Part shown: positions 1-13,300 of the stretch, one piece after another
Layout of the letters: every line of letters starts with the position of its first letter
How positions within the stretch are numbered: the stretch's first letter is position 1
Source of the DNA: Oenanthe sinensis
Lineage: Eukaryota > Streptophyta > Magnoliopsida > Apiales > Apiaceae
Assembly (NCBI GenBank): GCA_028671895.1
Contig: CM053810.1
Span: 58,715,501 to 58,779,500, forward strand
Direction: 5' to 3'
Length of the DNA stretch: 64,000 nucleotides
Notes under the pieces: generated by a model
What the model was told of the DNA's origin: nothing
What the model saw: only the letters and a program-made list of their open reading frames with translations
The model's database searches: none
Made by a program: the position numbers and the translations under genes

Positions 1-128
1 ATATATCATGTATATACACTTTTTAAATTTTGTGATTCAACCAAAAATTTAGTGATTTAACCTATTTTTAGTGATTCACTATATTTTTTTTAGTGATTTA
101 CTATATTTTTTAATGATTCACTACATAT

Positions 129-266
129 AGAATTTAGGGTTTAGGTTTTATGGTTTAGGGTTTGAGATTTAGTTTAGGGTTGTAGGGTTTAAGATTTAGG
201 TTTAGGGTTTGGGATTTAGGTTTAAGATTCAGGGTTTGGGTTTAGGGTTTGAGATTTTATATTTTA
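129..266 (+). repeat. Degenerate telomere-like (TTTAGGG)n tract
   Basis: Seven-base units TTTAGGG, TTTAGGT, TTTGAGA and TTTGGGA follow each other with small slips for about 135 bp. TTTAGGG is the standard plant telomere unit. The tract is imperfect and lies inside a transposon body, so it is an interstitial telomere-like repeat, not a chromosome end. Confidence 0.7.
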
Positions 267-1119
267 GTGATTCAATATAAAAATTAGTGATTTTGTCAGA
301 TTTTGAGTGAGATGTTGAATTTTTAGTGATGTGTTATATATTTTTTTAGTGATTCACTATGTGATATTGGATTTTGTTTTAAATTTTTACTCACTATGTA
401 ACATTTTTAAAACTAACATGACTTGTATCATGTATTCTTTTTATTATTGGTTTAGTTTATAAAATTTATTTTATGAAAAAAGGAAAAGATAATTGCCATA
501 AATGTAGAAAATTGTCTTTGTGAGATACCAAACTTTGTTTGTATCATTGGCCGGTGAAAATGTTCTATTCCCAATTTTTTTAAATAATTACTAATGTATA
601 CATTTCATATAGTGTTTCATCTATTGAAGTTTACTTCTTGATAAATTTTGTTAGTAGTCAGAATGTATGTATATAATATAAAGTAATCAAAGTTATATAA
701 TAGTGAAAATGAGTATCCAAAAAGAGTAAGAAATCACATATTGGAACTAATAATGTCTAAATTAGGAATCAATCTAAATGATAACGAAATGAAAATTGTT
801 ATAAAATGATCGATTTCATCAAATTTATATAATAATGGATGACTAACCAATCCGAGTAACAAATCACATATCCGTACTAATAGCGTCTAAAGTAGGATTT
901 AATCACAATGTAAAGACTAAATGATGAATAATAGCAATCTATCTAATGATTAATTAGCGTCGGTAACATGTACATTGTCTTCTTCAAGAATAGAACAGTG
1001 CCATGAGATGTTTGTCTTTTCTTCTTCTTTGAGCTTGTTGCGATCACTATACTTATCAAATCTCACTATGCTATCGTGTTGTAGAGTTTCTTTGCTTGGT
1101 TGATAATAAAATCCCTCTT

Positions 1120-1884
1120 TTAATTTAAATTTGATGTGAGAATAGCATTAGCGTACTTTGTTCTCAGTCGATCAAGTTGGGGTTTCTGTCCTTCCTGTGT
1201 AAAAAATTATTAGAAGGATGTGTACAAACAACCAGGAACATTGTGTTAGTTTCATTTAGTTTAAGAATATTCTACGGCAAGTGTCAAAGACCATAGTAAA
1301 CTTCAAAATTAAATTAATAATACTACATAATTAAGAGTCTCAATAAATCTCATATAAAAAAATTGCTTGTCAAATTACAGAAAAGTGATTGGGTAGCACC
1401 GACAAATAAATGATAGAAAATTACAGAAAACTGAATTTTGGTGATCCAGTTAATAAGTAGAAGTGGTGATCCAGTTAATAAATGAGAATAGATATTAAAT
1501 TGGTAATTCAAGTCAGAATTTTGGTGATCCAGTTAATAAGTGGGTAATTTATGTTCTATTTTATTAGTGATTATTGTGTGAATTATTTTTTAAGTGTTTA
1601 AACATCCATAAAATAATTACCTCATTTGTGGATTGAGGCACTTGATCTTCATTTGATAAACCTGGTTCTTTCTTATGTCTTTCCTACAGAGATTAATTTT
1701 TGTGATTCAAGTCAGATATTTAGTGATCCAGTTAATAAGTGGGTAAATATATGTTCTATTTTATTAGTGATTGTTGTGTGAATTATATTTTTAAGTGTTT
1801 ACATATGCATACAATAATTACCTCATTTGGGGATTGAGGCACTTGATCTTCATTGGGCAAAGCTTGATCATTCCACTGTGTTTC
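1120..1884 (-). pseudogene. Three short exons of an unrecognised gene inside the long transposon
   Basis: Three minus-strand segments look like exons. Exon a (1822-1884) and exon b (1621-1683) are each 63 bp with AG before and GTAATT after; both encode 21 residues ending in NEDQVPQSpNE or NEDQVPQSTNE. Exon c (1194-1120) follows a CACAG acceptor and encodes EGQKPQLDRLRTKY and ten more residues before a TAA stop. All junctions are phase 0, so they would join in frame as a, b, c. The acidic, glutamine-rich linker repeated before a basic tail is all that can be seen; upstream exons were not found. It could be the 3' end of a transposase or of a captured host gene. I do not recognise the family, and the pseudogene label is provisional. 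Confidence 0.4.
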
Positions 1885-1912
1885 CTGTAGAGATTAATTT
1901 TGGTGATTCAAG
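1511..1912. repeat. 199-bp tandem duplication
   Basis: Unit 1 runs from 1511 to 1709 and unit 2 from 1710 to about 1912. Both start at AGTCAGA(A/T)(T/A)TT, contain the shared segment CCAGTTAATAAGTGGGTAA and the GAGGCACTTGATCTTCATT block, and end in GAGATTAATTTT(T/G)GTGATTCAAGT. The copies differ at scattered bases, so the duplication is not recent. Shorter relatives of the first part occur just upstream at about 1438-1490. Each unit carries one copy of the 63-bp minus-strand exon. Confidence 0.8.
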
Positions 1913-3779
1913 TTACAACCTTTATATCAGGAAAAAATAACACTTTAAGATACTATATTACATAATGCTCCTTTTAGCAATAACAGATGATCTAAACACA
2001 ACAAGATACTATATTACATAATGCTCGTTGGATCCAAAAATGTAAATATATGGCAATACGCAGCACGACCTAAATTAACACTCTTTGTCTAAAGCAAGCT
2101 CATTGCTTATCCTCGATATCTCATATTACTCTAATTGTTCACTTCTGCAGGATCACTTCAAAACATTATCGACTAATATACTTCTTGGTTCAAGAATGAG
2201 AAGCTCATTACTATACTGAACATGTGAATGACAAGCAACAATAGTTTCCAATAGTTACAAAAAAAAGCCTAAATATTATATTGGTTGACTATTAAATCAA
2301 TTACCCCATCCTCATAAATCAGAAAGCTTTAGATGTTGTGATGATGACCTCTCAATATAACATAAAAAAATAAAAATAAAATGAACTAGGGGCATGAGAG
2401 AGATATCAACAGGCAACACCGACACAATCAACATGCTTGAATATACCATAAAAATTTTAATATCTAATTCAGCGACTCGAGTCTAGACTAGAGTATTCCA
2501 AAAACTAAATCAATTTATTCAAGTGTGCATAAAATCATGTTTTCTACTCCATAATAGCCAAATATATGTATAAATTAAGAAATTGGAGTCCATATAAGAG
2601 CATTGCATAATATATGAAATTAGTTTTTCAAGTAAAGTGATTCGAGTGTTAACAAGACCATAACCCTCATTTCAGCAATTCGGGACTAAATTAAAAGATT
2701 TTAAGTATAAAACCAGTGATTTGAGTCTAAGCAAGAGCATTGCAAACAACAAATCAGTTTTTCAAGTGTCCTATAACATAGAATCTTAACTTCTACTGCA
2801 TAACAGTCAACTATATGTATAATTTTAGCGATTCTAATCTAAGAATAGATCTATTTAACAAACGAGGCCATAGACCAAAAATCTCTCCCAATTTCGATAT
2901 CTCCTTCCACCCAGTCCTCTAATCTCAATCAAAAACTCCGGAAAGAACGGACCTGAATTTTAGTCTCTCATGACACATAATGAGCTATCAAATTATTACA
3001 CAAGAAGATGAACAAAACTATAACACACCCCAAATTGACTGAGTGACAAAAGAATAAGTCCCAATCATTACCACTGGCACTATATAACTAGACTCTGCAA
3101 TCACCAAAATAAGTTGCTAGCAAAAAGACAGACACCACACCTATTTCTATGTCTGAAAATGATCTTACGAATAAAAGTCATTCTAGCGAGAGAGACAAAA
3201 AAACTGGCACAAAAAATGAGGAAACTAAAGACCAATATAGCAGAAAAAAGAAGAAGAAGCCAAGTGCTTATCGAAATTCTAATTAAGCCCCAGATCAACT
3301 TAGATTCACAAACTTCACATCTAATCATTACAACTAGAAGGTGTACTTATCATAACACCACACCAGACAATATACATAAATAAATAATATTTCAATAAGT
3401 TGATATGCACAAGTATAAGAAATCATTAAAAAAAGTAAAGTTTAGCTAAAGCTTAAGCTTTAGATACGAAGATACATTGAATCGCAAATAGCATGGTATC
3501 TCAAAATCTTAAAAAGAAACCCCAAAATCAGAGGAACAGTCCCCCCAATTCAAACCAATCACAATTTTCACAAGACTAATCAAAATCCGCACAAAATTGC
3601 ACATACATATACACTTATATAAGCTAGCAACTGCCTATATATTGATACAGTAATTAAACCAATAAAAACTCATACCATCAGCTACACAACATATAAAAAT
3701 GCAAAATTAAAACAAAACAAAGTTATAAAAATCATATCAAACATCAAATCAGTTTTTCAACTGTCCAATAACATAGAAT

Positions 3780-4130
3780 CAGATGTTGTAGTCAGTAATA
3801 GTAAATACATGCATAAACTCGTTGATTCAAGTCCAAATTATATTATTACAAGTATAAAACTAGTGAGTGTATCATCAAATAACACGTAATCATAAATATG
3901 TAGCCTACAATAGCAAATATATGCATAAACTCGTTGATTCGAGTCTAAATTAGAAGATTACAAACATAAAACCAGTGATTCTAGTTTCGATTAACATGCA
4001 ATCAGATATTTTAATCGGTAATAGCGAATACATGAATAAAATTGATGATTCGAATCTAAATTAGAAGATTATAAACATTAAACTAGTGGTTCTAGTATCA
4101 AATAACATGCAATCAGTCAGTAATAGCAAA
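3780..4130. repeat. Imperfect ~111-bp direct repeats
   Basis: Three units carry the core GATTC(G/A)A(G/A)TC(T/C)AAATTA followed by an ACAAGTATAAAAC or ACAAACATAAAAC block and AATAACATGCAATCAG-like DNA, at about 3822, 3933 and 4044. Looser relatives appear at about 2470, 2637, 2674, 2711 and 2827. This is the subterminal repeat structure of the long transposon and has no coding content. Confidence 0.6.
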
Positions 4131-4469
4131 TTTGTTGATCACAAATATCAAATTACTGTTCCGATTGTTTGAAATCACATAAAATACCTGAATCGTCAAA
4201 ATTTTTATGAATGCTACACCGATTTGAACAATGAAAATCAACGATATTTTATTACCGTGTGTGGGTGGTTTTTGAACGAAGAAGGGGAAGTGGGTTTGAT
4301 GAAAAGAGTCAATTAAGCGAGAGTTAATGTTTATGACCAATTTTTCTTACTTTAATCGTTGCTATTTTTAAATTGTTATATAATTTTGTATTGGGTTAGG
4401 CTATTTTATTGGACTGGGCTATTTGGTTCTAAGTTCTAATTTTAATAGGTTCTCACTAGAGGAGCTCCC

Positions 4470-4489
4470 TATATATATATATATATATA
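4470..4489. repeat. (TA)n tract between two related elements
   Basis: A 20-bp alternating TA run joins the right end of the long element (CTCCC, ending 4469) to the left end of the next (GGGAG, from 4490). It is likely part of the microsatellite both elements entered. Confidence 0.8.
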
Positions 4490-6336
<1,847 letters not shown>

Positions 6337-6638
6337 GTCGTAAGTAGACTAGACAATTCGGATAACCGGATCGGTTTCAGATCGAAATCATTCGGATCGG
6401 ATCAACTTTCGGTTATGATATAATTGGAGTACTTTTCGGATCAGATCGGATCTGATTCGAATTGTATCTAATTTGGATTAAAATCAGTTAAATTTCGGAT
6501 CAAGATCAGATTAAGTTCGGTTAGGATTAAATTCAGTTCAGATCATTTCAGATCGAAAAAATATAGTCTGGATTAATTTTGAATTATTTTTTAATTATAG
6601 TAAAATTAAAATAAAATTCGTTAAATACATATGTTATA

Positions 6639-6858
6639 CTACCTCCGTCCCACCCACTTGTTTACGTTTCAGAGAGATGGTCCGGCACGCATTTTAAGGT
6701 GCATATAAAGTATAGTTCCATAACTTATTTTGCTTAATTAAATTTTTATTCACAAAAAAAAATTAAAAATAAGTTATGGAAATATACTTTATATGCACCT
6801 TAAAATGCGTGCCGGACCTTCTCTCCGAAACGTAAACAATTGGGTGGGACGGAAGGAG
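6639..6858. mobile_element. Stowaway MITE, 220 bp hairpin
   Basis: The ends CTACCTCCGTCCCACCCA (6639) and, reverse complemented from 6858, CTCCTTCCGTCCCACCCA match the Stowaway terminal repeat. A TA lies on each side (6637-6638 and 6859-6860). The arms pair along nearly the whole length, for example the block TAAGGTGCATATAAAGTATA and its inverse, around an A-rich loop near 6750. It was mobilised in trans by mariner-like transposases and has no coding capacity. Confidence 0.95.
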
Positions 6859-7147
6859 TAATAACTTATTCATTATCTTTTTCTTTTTGTTTTTAATTTG
6901 TGAAACTTTAAAAATAATCTTTTTATTAAATATATTAGTTATAATATAAAATATTATAAGTTTTTAAAAATTTTATTGTATAATCATTTTATTTTTTTAA
7001 TATAAAATTATTTTAAATATGAATTTTGCTTAATAATAGATCAATTTAGTGAATAAAATGTGGGTTAATACTATAGAATATTTATCATTAAAATATAACT
7101 AAAAATTTAGATTAAAATTCAATTTATCTCTTTTCTAATTCAATGTA

Positions 7148-9435
7148 CAGTAAAACCTCTATAAATTAATATAGTTGGGACCGGAGAATTCTATTAATTT
7201 AGAGAGGTATTAATTAATCGATAAATTAATAATTATTAATTTATAGAGAATTTTCGGTAGCAAACAAAATTAACTTTTGATTAAATTTTTATTCACATAA
7301 ATTTAAATAAAATGAATTGTACAATTTATATTTTATACTTAATTCAATTAATTCAATGTATATGAATTTAGAAAGTCAATGTAATGTACAATATATTAGA
7401 TTCAAAGTCCATGTAGTGTATAAGTTAAATTCATTGTATTTTACATAGAAAATATTCAATGTATATTAGGAAAATTCAAAGTACATGAATTAATTTAATT
7501 CATTGTATTTTACATAGAAAGTATTCAATGTATGTGTAGTCATAAAATATATTATATATACTGTATATACTAGATTGGGGAAAAAATTATACAAACAAAA
7601 CAATGGCTTCTCATCTAAAAGGTGTCACAAAATCAACAATGACGGATGAAGCAAGAAAAGCATTATGTGAATATAAAAGAGAAAATTCATCATGCACTCA
7701 AAAAGATCTCCAGTTGTGGCTCGAGAATAAGTTTCATCTAAAAGTTAGTCAAGGTACAATATCAAATACACTGAAAAGGTCAGCAGACTTTCATCTAAAA
7801 GTTAGTCAAGGTACAATATCAAATACACTGAAAAGGTCAGCAGACTATCTTGCAGCTAATTACTTGGAGAAAATAAAAGATATTAAGCGACATAAACCAG
7901 CAAAATATCCAGATATGGAGAAGGTTCTCTATGAATGGTTTCTCCAGTACCAAGATCGTGTTAATATGACAGGAGAGCTAATTTTAGAGAAGGCAAAAGA
8001 GACCATGAAAATTTTATACCCTCAACAAGATCAGGAGCACACTTTTTCTCAAGGTTGGCTTGAGAAATTCAAGTTAAGACATGGTATTAAGTCATTTCGT
8101 CGCTTTGGAGAAAGTGGTTCTGTTGATGTACAGGACATGGAGAAGAAACTGGAGTCCATAAGGGAAAAAATAAACCAGTTCCCTATGAAAGATGTTTTTA
8201 ACATGGACGAAACTGGTTTGTTTTACAGGTTACAAGCTGATCACTCTCTTGCTACGAAACAACTTGAAGGAAGAAAACAAGACAAAGAAAGGCTCACGGT
8301 TGTTATATGTTGCAATGAAGATGGCTCTGAAAAAATTCCTTTATGGATTATTGGAAAGTATGCAAAGCCACGGTGCTTCAAGAATGTTAACATGGGCAGC
8401 TTGAATTGTCATTATCGTGCAAACAAAAGAGCTTGGATGACTAGTGTACTTTTTGATGAATACATTCGTTGGTTTGATAGCCAAATGCAAGGCAGAAGAA
8501 TTTTGTTTGTGGTAGATAACTGTCCAGCACATCCAAAAAATATTGAAGGACTACAAAATGTTGAGTTGTACTTCTTGCCACCTAACATGACATCAAAAAT
8601 CCAACCTTGTGATGCAGGAATTATAAGAGCTTTCAAGATGTACTATCGCAAGAGATTTTATCGTGGGTTATTAGAAGGTTATGAGTTGGGACAATCTGAT
8701 CCAGGAAAGATTAATGTTTTGGATGCTATCAATTATGCAGTCGCGACGTGGACGACAAATGTAAAACAAGAGTCAATAGCAAGGTGCTTTCAACATTGCA
8801 AAATTCGTTCCATAGATGAAGTTTCGAGCAATTTAAATGAACATACAACTCCGGAAGAATACATTCATGAACTTGAGGTGATGATTAAGGATCTAGGTTA
8901 TCGTAATAAAATGGATGTTAATAACTTCTTAGATTATCCGGGTGAAAATGAATCATGTTCCGAGGTCCAGAGTATAGAAGAGATTGCAAACACCATCCTT
9001 GAAAATAGTGTTGAAGATGATCTTGAAGACGATACAACACCGTTGGAGCCGGTTACACGTAAAGAAGCACTCAAGGCATCAAAAATGCTTAATAACTTTT
9101 TGATGCAACATGAAAGCACCACACCCGAGCTTTTGGATGCAATAAGGAAGATTAGGGATGAGCTTCATGTTGATTTAAATTATATGAAAAAGCAAACTAC
9201 AATTGAATCATATTTTACAAAGATGTAATAGCTATATTTTTATGAATATAAGGGAATTATTAATTTATAGTTTTATTGGGACTATATTTTTATACAGGGT
9301 TTTCAAAAAAATTATTATCTTATTATCTTATCGAAATTGATCATTTTTTGAACTGGCCCAAGTCGGGACCAGACAAAATTATTAATTTAGAGAGATTATT
9401 AATTAATCGAGTATTAATTTACAGAGGTTTTACTG
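7148..9435 (+). mobile_element. Lemi1/Emigrant-type pogo transposon, 2.29 kb
   Basis: The terminal inverted repeats are CAGTAAAACCTCTATAAATT (7148) and, from 9435 inward, CAGTAAAACCTCTGTAAATT, with TA on each side (7146-7147 and 9436-9437). These termini are those of the Arabidopsis Emigrant MITE and its larger relative Lemi1, members of the pogo branch of Tc1/mariner. Subterminal blocks with ATTAATTTAGAGAG and TTGGGACCGG or TCGGGACCAG lie inside both ends. The interior holds one uninterrupted transposase frame, so the copy may be autonomous. About 450 bp of AT-rich 5' leader precedes the frame. Confidence 0.92.
7603..9228 (+). CDS. Pogo/Tigger-like transposase (CENP-B HTH plus DDE_1)
   Basis: The 541-residue frame starts at an ATG in the context ACAATGGC and has no intron or internal stop. 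Residues 1-85 form an N-terminal helix-turn-helix that includes SQGTISNTL, a recognition-helix type sequence; 19 residues (FHLKVSQGTISNTLKRSAD) are present twice in tandem. A second CENP-B-type HTH follows (about 95-170; FSQGWLEKFKLRHGI is typical). The catalytic DDE_1 domain has the acidic residues in FNMDETGLFY, FVVDNCPAHP and KIQPCDAGI, with 31 residues between the last two. The C-terminus is acidic and ends in an ESYF motif seen in plant and animal relatives. It cuts and pastes elements with CAGTAAAACC ends at TA targets and could mobilise Emigrant-type MITEs. The duplicated helix is the main doubt about activity. Confidence 0.93.
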   Translation: MASHLKGVTKSTMTDEARKALCEYKRENSSCTQKDLQLWLENKFHLKVSQGTISNTLKRSADFHLKVSQGTISNTLKRSADYLAANYLEKIKDIKRHKPAKYPDMEKVLYEWFLQYQDRVNMTGELILEKAKETMKILYPQQDQEHTFSQGWLEKFKLRHGIKSFRRFGESGSVDVQDMEKKLESIREKINQFPMKDVFNMDETGLFYRLQADHSLATKQLEGRKQDKERLTVVICCNEDGSEKIPLWIIGKYAKPRCFKNVNMGSLNCHYRANKRAWMTSVLFDEYIRWFDSQMQGRRILFVVDNCPAHPKNIEGLQNVELYFLPPNMTSKIQPCDAGIIRAFKMYYRKRFYRGLLEGYELGQSDPGKINVLDAINYAVATWTTNVKQESIARCFQHCKIRSIDEVSSNLNEHTTPEEYIHELEVMIKDLGYRNKMDVNNFLDYPGENESCSEVQSIEEIANTILENSVEDDLEDDTTPLEPVTRKEALKASKMLNNFLMQHESTTPELLDAIRKIRDELHVDLNYMKKQTTIESYFTKM

Positions 9436-9691
9436 TAATTCGTATATGTATTGAATCAAATGTCATATTCGGGTCAGATAATTATGTATTCGGTTCTAAT
9501 CGGTTCCAAGTCATTATCGGGTTTAGTATTTCAAATTATTTTCGGTTAAATTTTCGATTCAGATAATTTTCGGTTCGGATAAAATCGGTTTTTGGATATT
9601 TATCGGATTATGCAATTTCAGATATAAAATCGGATTCGATTCCGGATCGGTTCTTCGGATCTAGATCCATTTTGTCAGGTCTAGTCGTAAG

Positions 9692-10369
9692 GATCAAAAC
9701 TCTTAGTTTGTAAGGTGCAAGTTGTTAAGTTGCAAGTTATTGATAGGAAAGATAAAAAGAACGCTTGTATTCATCAAGCATCAAGATTCTTGTTCGACAT
9801 GGAATCGGCGTTAGCTAAATATTCACCACGTACCGGGGTTCTTATTCTGAAGACATTCAACTATTTCATAATATTCTTTCAACTGTCTTGTACACTTGAC
9901 ATCGTGCGAAGTTCTACGTAATAGTGCGTTTGGATTTCAATATATTGCAATATACTATATCATGAAAAGAAATGTCTATTCTTTTTTTGCTAACTGAAAA
10001 GATATGTCTATTATTTATATATATTTGAGTATTGTCCATGTACAATGTGAAACTGGCAACAAAAGCAAAAAAAACTCTCCAGCATACAAGTTCGCATATT
10101 TCTAACATGGCCTTCGTAAACTTGTAGACCAGCCTGAATCAAACACTTGAATAGCTTCACTAAAACCACCACTCAAATTCACCAGTTTCTTTGAACTTCC
10201 TTTCATTAAAATGACGGAAACCTCACTGCAATCAAACTATTTAAAATCCCAATGCTAAGAGTAAAAACAGCACATCAATCAAGAAAATGTTACCTTTTAT
10301 ATTAGGTAGTCAAATATTCTCTCAATTAGAAACTGGTCCATTGCATATGACAATCCTACTGGTAAAAGC
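9692..10369. other. Intergenic DNA and probable YIPF1 3' untranslated region
   Basis: No gene or clear repeat is visible between the hAT duplication and the YIPF1 stop. The part near 10100-10369 is less AT-rich and likely includes the minus-strand 3' untranslated region. Short frames here show no family resemblance. Confidence 0.5.
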
Positions 10370-13300
10370 TCAGGCAAAAAACCACATTTTAATGAAGAAT
10401 GCCAACCCATATTGCAAGACACATGCAGCAGCCAACACCACTGTTAGATCATTCTGTGTACAAGTCCGCAAATTTAGAGTGACAAAGCTAGCTGATGCAG
10501 CACCAGCAATCACAATGATGGTCCACCGGATGAACTCCACAGGTATAACCAATAATAACTGCATGTATTTCAAGGAGAATATATTAGAGGAACTAGGACT
10601 TGTGTGAGTTGTCAATAAATTAAAGATGTTTCTAGCCTAATATCTGGAAGGTTTGGTCTCTTCAAGAAAAAAAAACTGAGGACAATATGTAACAATCGAC
10701 ATCTATCAGGAAGAATTGATTGAGGAGTCCCATCATCACAGAATAAAGAAAAGATAGGAGTAGAGGATGGGTGCAACTGGGTTGAGACTGCATAACTGTG
10801 AAGATGGTGTATGCCCTACAATATATGTGGCGGAGGGGTATTCAGTAGAACCCCAGTAGCGTTGAATATTTCATATTATGTACTAGTACACTTAATTATT
10901 CAAAACAAAGCTCTTGGATATTTGCACATGAAAAATAAATTATCTTAAAACATGCATAAAGAAAATATTGAACTCTAATAAAACTCATATTTGACCAAAC
11001 ATGCATCCATCATTGATGATGTCAATCCAGAAAAATTATTCAATTTGGTGAGTATCTCAAACTTTATTGGTTTTTTAAAGTACCATGCTGGTTTTAGGTG
11101 TAAAGTTTACGAGTTTTGTGGATAATCGAGTCATTATTATTACTATTTCATGTAACTAATATCAATATCATCCCTACACCTTTAACGTTTTTTTTGTAAT
11201 CACCACTACAATTTTCTCCTTTTCTTCTGTTCTTTTCTTAGCGTATATGTATGTGTGTGCAGTGTTTTAAATGTGTTTTTGTTTTATATTATTTGATATA
11301 TGGCATTGCACTTCAGTTGTTATGATTCAAAGTTTTCAAATGTTTCTTAGTTAATTCTTTCCTTTCTGCTGCCTTCTACATTTTCAAATGTAATTAAGCC
11401 TACACCTATGAGTCAAGGGCATAATAAACATAACTTAATCAAATGCAAGCAACAGGCTGATGAAGCTTAGGATGCAAACTTTGGGCTCTATCCTATAACT
11501 TCAATGCTTAAAACCAATTCCATTCTTGCCACTATAGGTTCAAGTATATATGTTCTCATTCCACTTACAAAATAGAATACCAAATAACAGAAAACACTGA
11601 TACTTACAGAGCTGGGGATGAATACGAAAAGCGAATATCCCCACATGCACCAAAACTGCACAAGGCTGACATTTGAACCAAGATACCGGAGCAAGAAGTA
11701 GAATACCAGTGGCACAATGAGTGCATAACCATACACTGAGCCTGCCGCCATATTGACATAGCTGACATCAAAGCTCCATGAACTATTGATGTCACTTGTT
11801 TTGAGCATCAGATATGTGGCACAATTTCCAAGCGAAGCAATCACAAATACCAACGTAGTGGAGATCCAGACAAGTCCATAGCTGATATGTGAAAATATGC
11901 AGCACCAAAAACAAAAATTAGATTTGACTATGATATTGAAAGTTAGTCTTGGGACACGCGTGATGTGTGCAATCTGAAACAAAAATTATAATTCCAAAGT
12001 TACAGTTGCTTAAAGATTTCACTTTTGAATTTATTATATGACTGTTTAGACTGTCTCCTAGCAACCAAAGTCCATATCATTGTCCGATCAAAAGACTAAT
12101 CCTTGTTCTATTCCCGACTTTAGAAGACTAACATGTACACAGACACGTGTACATGAATATGTTCTCGTGTGATTTTAGAAAAATGTATCCTCCTCGTCCC
12201 TAAGTTTAACATGCATATAAAGGATGTGTTATCCATAGTGAAGGTGTTTAGAAGCAGGTTGCTCAAGAAACAACTGAACTACTTTTTACTTGTATAGTTC
12301 TATAGTACACAGCTCTATAAATTAGGAGTGAAGATCTTACAGATCAGGATTTGCGTCAATCTTACTGAAAAAATCTCCACTTGGAAACAAAGAACTTGTC
12401 ACTCTGTTCAAGACAATATCTGTATCTACATTAAAGTACTGCGTGTATGATGAGATGCTAAATACTCCTTTCCAGCTGTTTAAAAATTGCTGTCCATTAC
12501 CATCTGCACATACAGGCCACGCTTGTTAAACGGTATTAAACCTGGGGGAGGGGGATAACAAATATCAAATACACCTAATTATTGTGCAATGAATCATGGA
12601 TATACAGATTAATGTGATACCATTTACCCCAGACTGCAACCACATTATGCCTAAACAAATATCCAAAGTCAGCAACAAGTTCAAAATTCCAATGAATGTA
12701 TCATGCTCTATATTCCGGTGAACAAATCATGAAAAAGAAACTGGGATCATAGAATGGAGGGGGGAAAACCCAGATTAAACCAGTTAATGCATCCTAGACA
12801 TAGCTTAAACAAAACATTTCTGATTTTATGCTGCTCAAGCCAGGGGGTCTCTGCAAAAACAGCATCTTTATTCTTCTAGACTAGAGGTAAGGTCTGCATA
12901 CATCTTACCCTCGCCCCCCTCCAAACCCCGCTCTACGAGCGGGATATACTGGCCATTTTTGCTTTAGTTTGGTCTATGCTGTTCCGACTAATTTTTAAGT
13001 AATTGATGAATTTTAGGTCAATCCAATATCTCGAAGTACTATGAATTATACAAGAGATTTAGTCTGTTCACATGCAAATACAGCTTAAACAATCTTTGAT
13101 GACGAATTTTAAGGGTAGTACCACTGAAACAACAATATCTTTTCTATCCAAAGAAAAGGCAGAAATATACACTTATCTTGAGGAGAGACCAAGTACATAC
13201 AATAAATATGATTTACAACCTTGAACCTCCTGAATCACAAATTTTAGTTCACAAACTGACAAAAGAAGTTCCTTTTGAATTAAAATTTAAAATTTATCCA

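Larger units (their letters stand above)
1..4469 (-). mobile_element. Long (TA)n-nested transposon, left end outside window
   Basis: The right end (about 4400-4469) reads as the inverse of the left end of the neighbouring element at 4490: both show GGGAG, then GTGAGAACC or ATGAGAACA, then TTAGAACTtAGAAC. It abuts a (TA)n tract. No matching left end lies in the window, so the element probably begins before base 1. The interior is AT-rich, with many dispersed GTGATTCA or GATTCGAGTCTAA motifs on both strands, a telomere-like tract, a 199-bp tandem duplication and a few minus-strand exons. No full transposase is visible. The minus strand just inside the right end (about 4330-4255) ends at a possible splice donor (CACACG|GTAATA), which would suit the 5' untranslated part of a gene running leftward. 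The superfamily is unresolved; long terminal inverted repeats suggest a Mutator-like element, but the TA tract hides any target duplication. Confidence 0.5.
6345..9683. mobile_element. hAT-type element (about 0.83 kb of its own) split by two later insertions
   Basis: The ends are TAGACTAGACAA (from 6345) and, reverse complemented from 9683, TAGACCTGACAA. They are flanked by an exact 8-bp duplication GTCGTAAG at 6337-6344 and 9684-9691. An 8-bp duplication is typical of the hAT superfamily. The element's own DNA, 6345-6636, 6861-7145 and 9438-9683, has no coding capacity and is full of CGGATCGG and TTCGGTT motifs on both strands. After removing the Stowaway and the Lemi1-like element with one TA each, about 827 bp remain. 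Confidence 0.85.

Noticed and set aside
3101..3383. Overlapping frames of 75 and 89 codons on both strands
   Set aside because: They lie in the non-coding body of a transposon, oppose each other and show no family motif.
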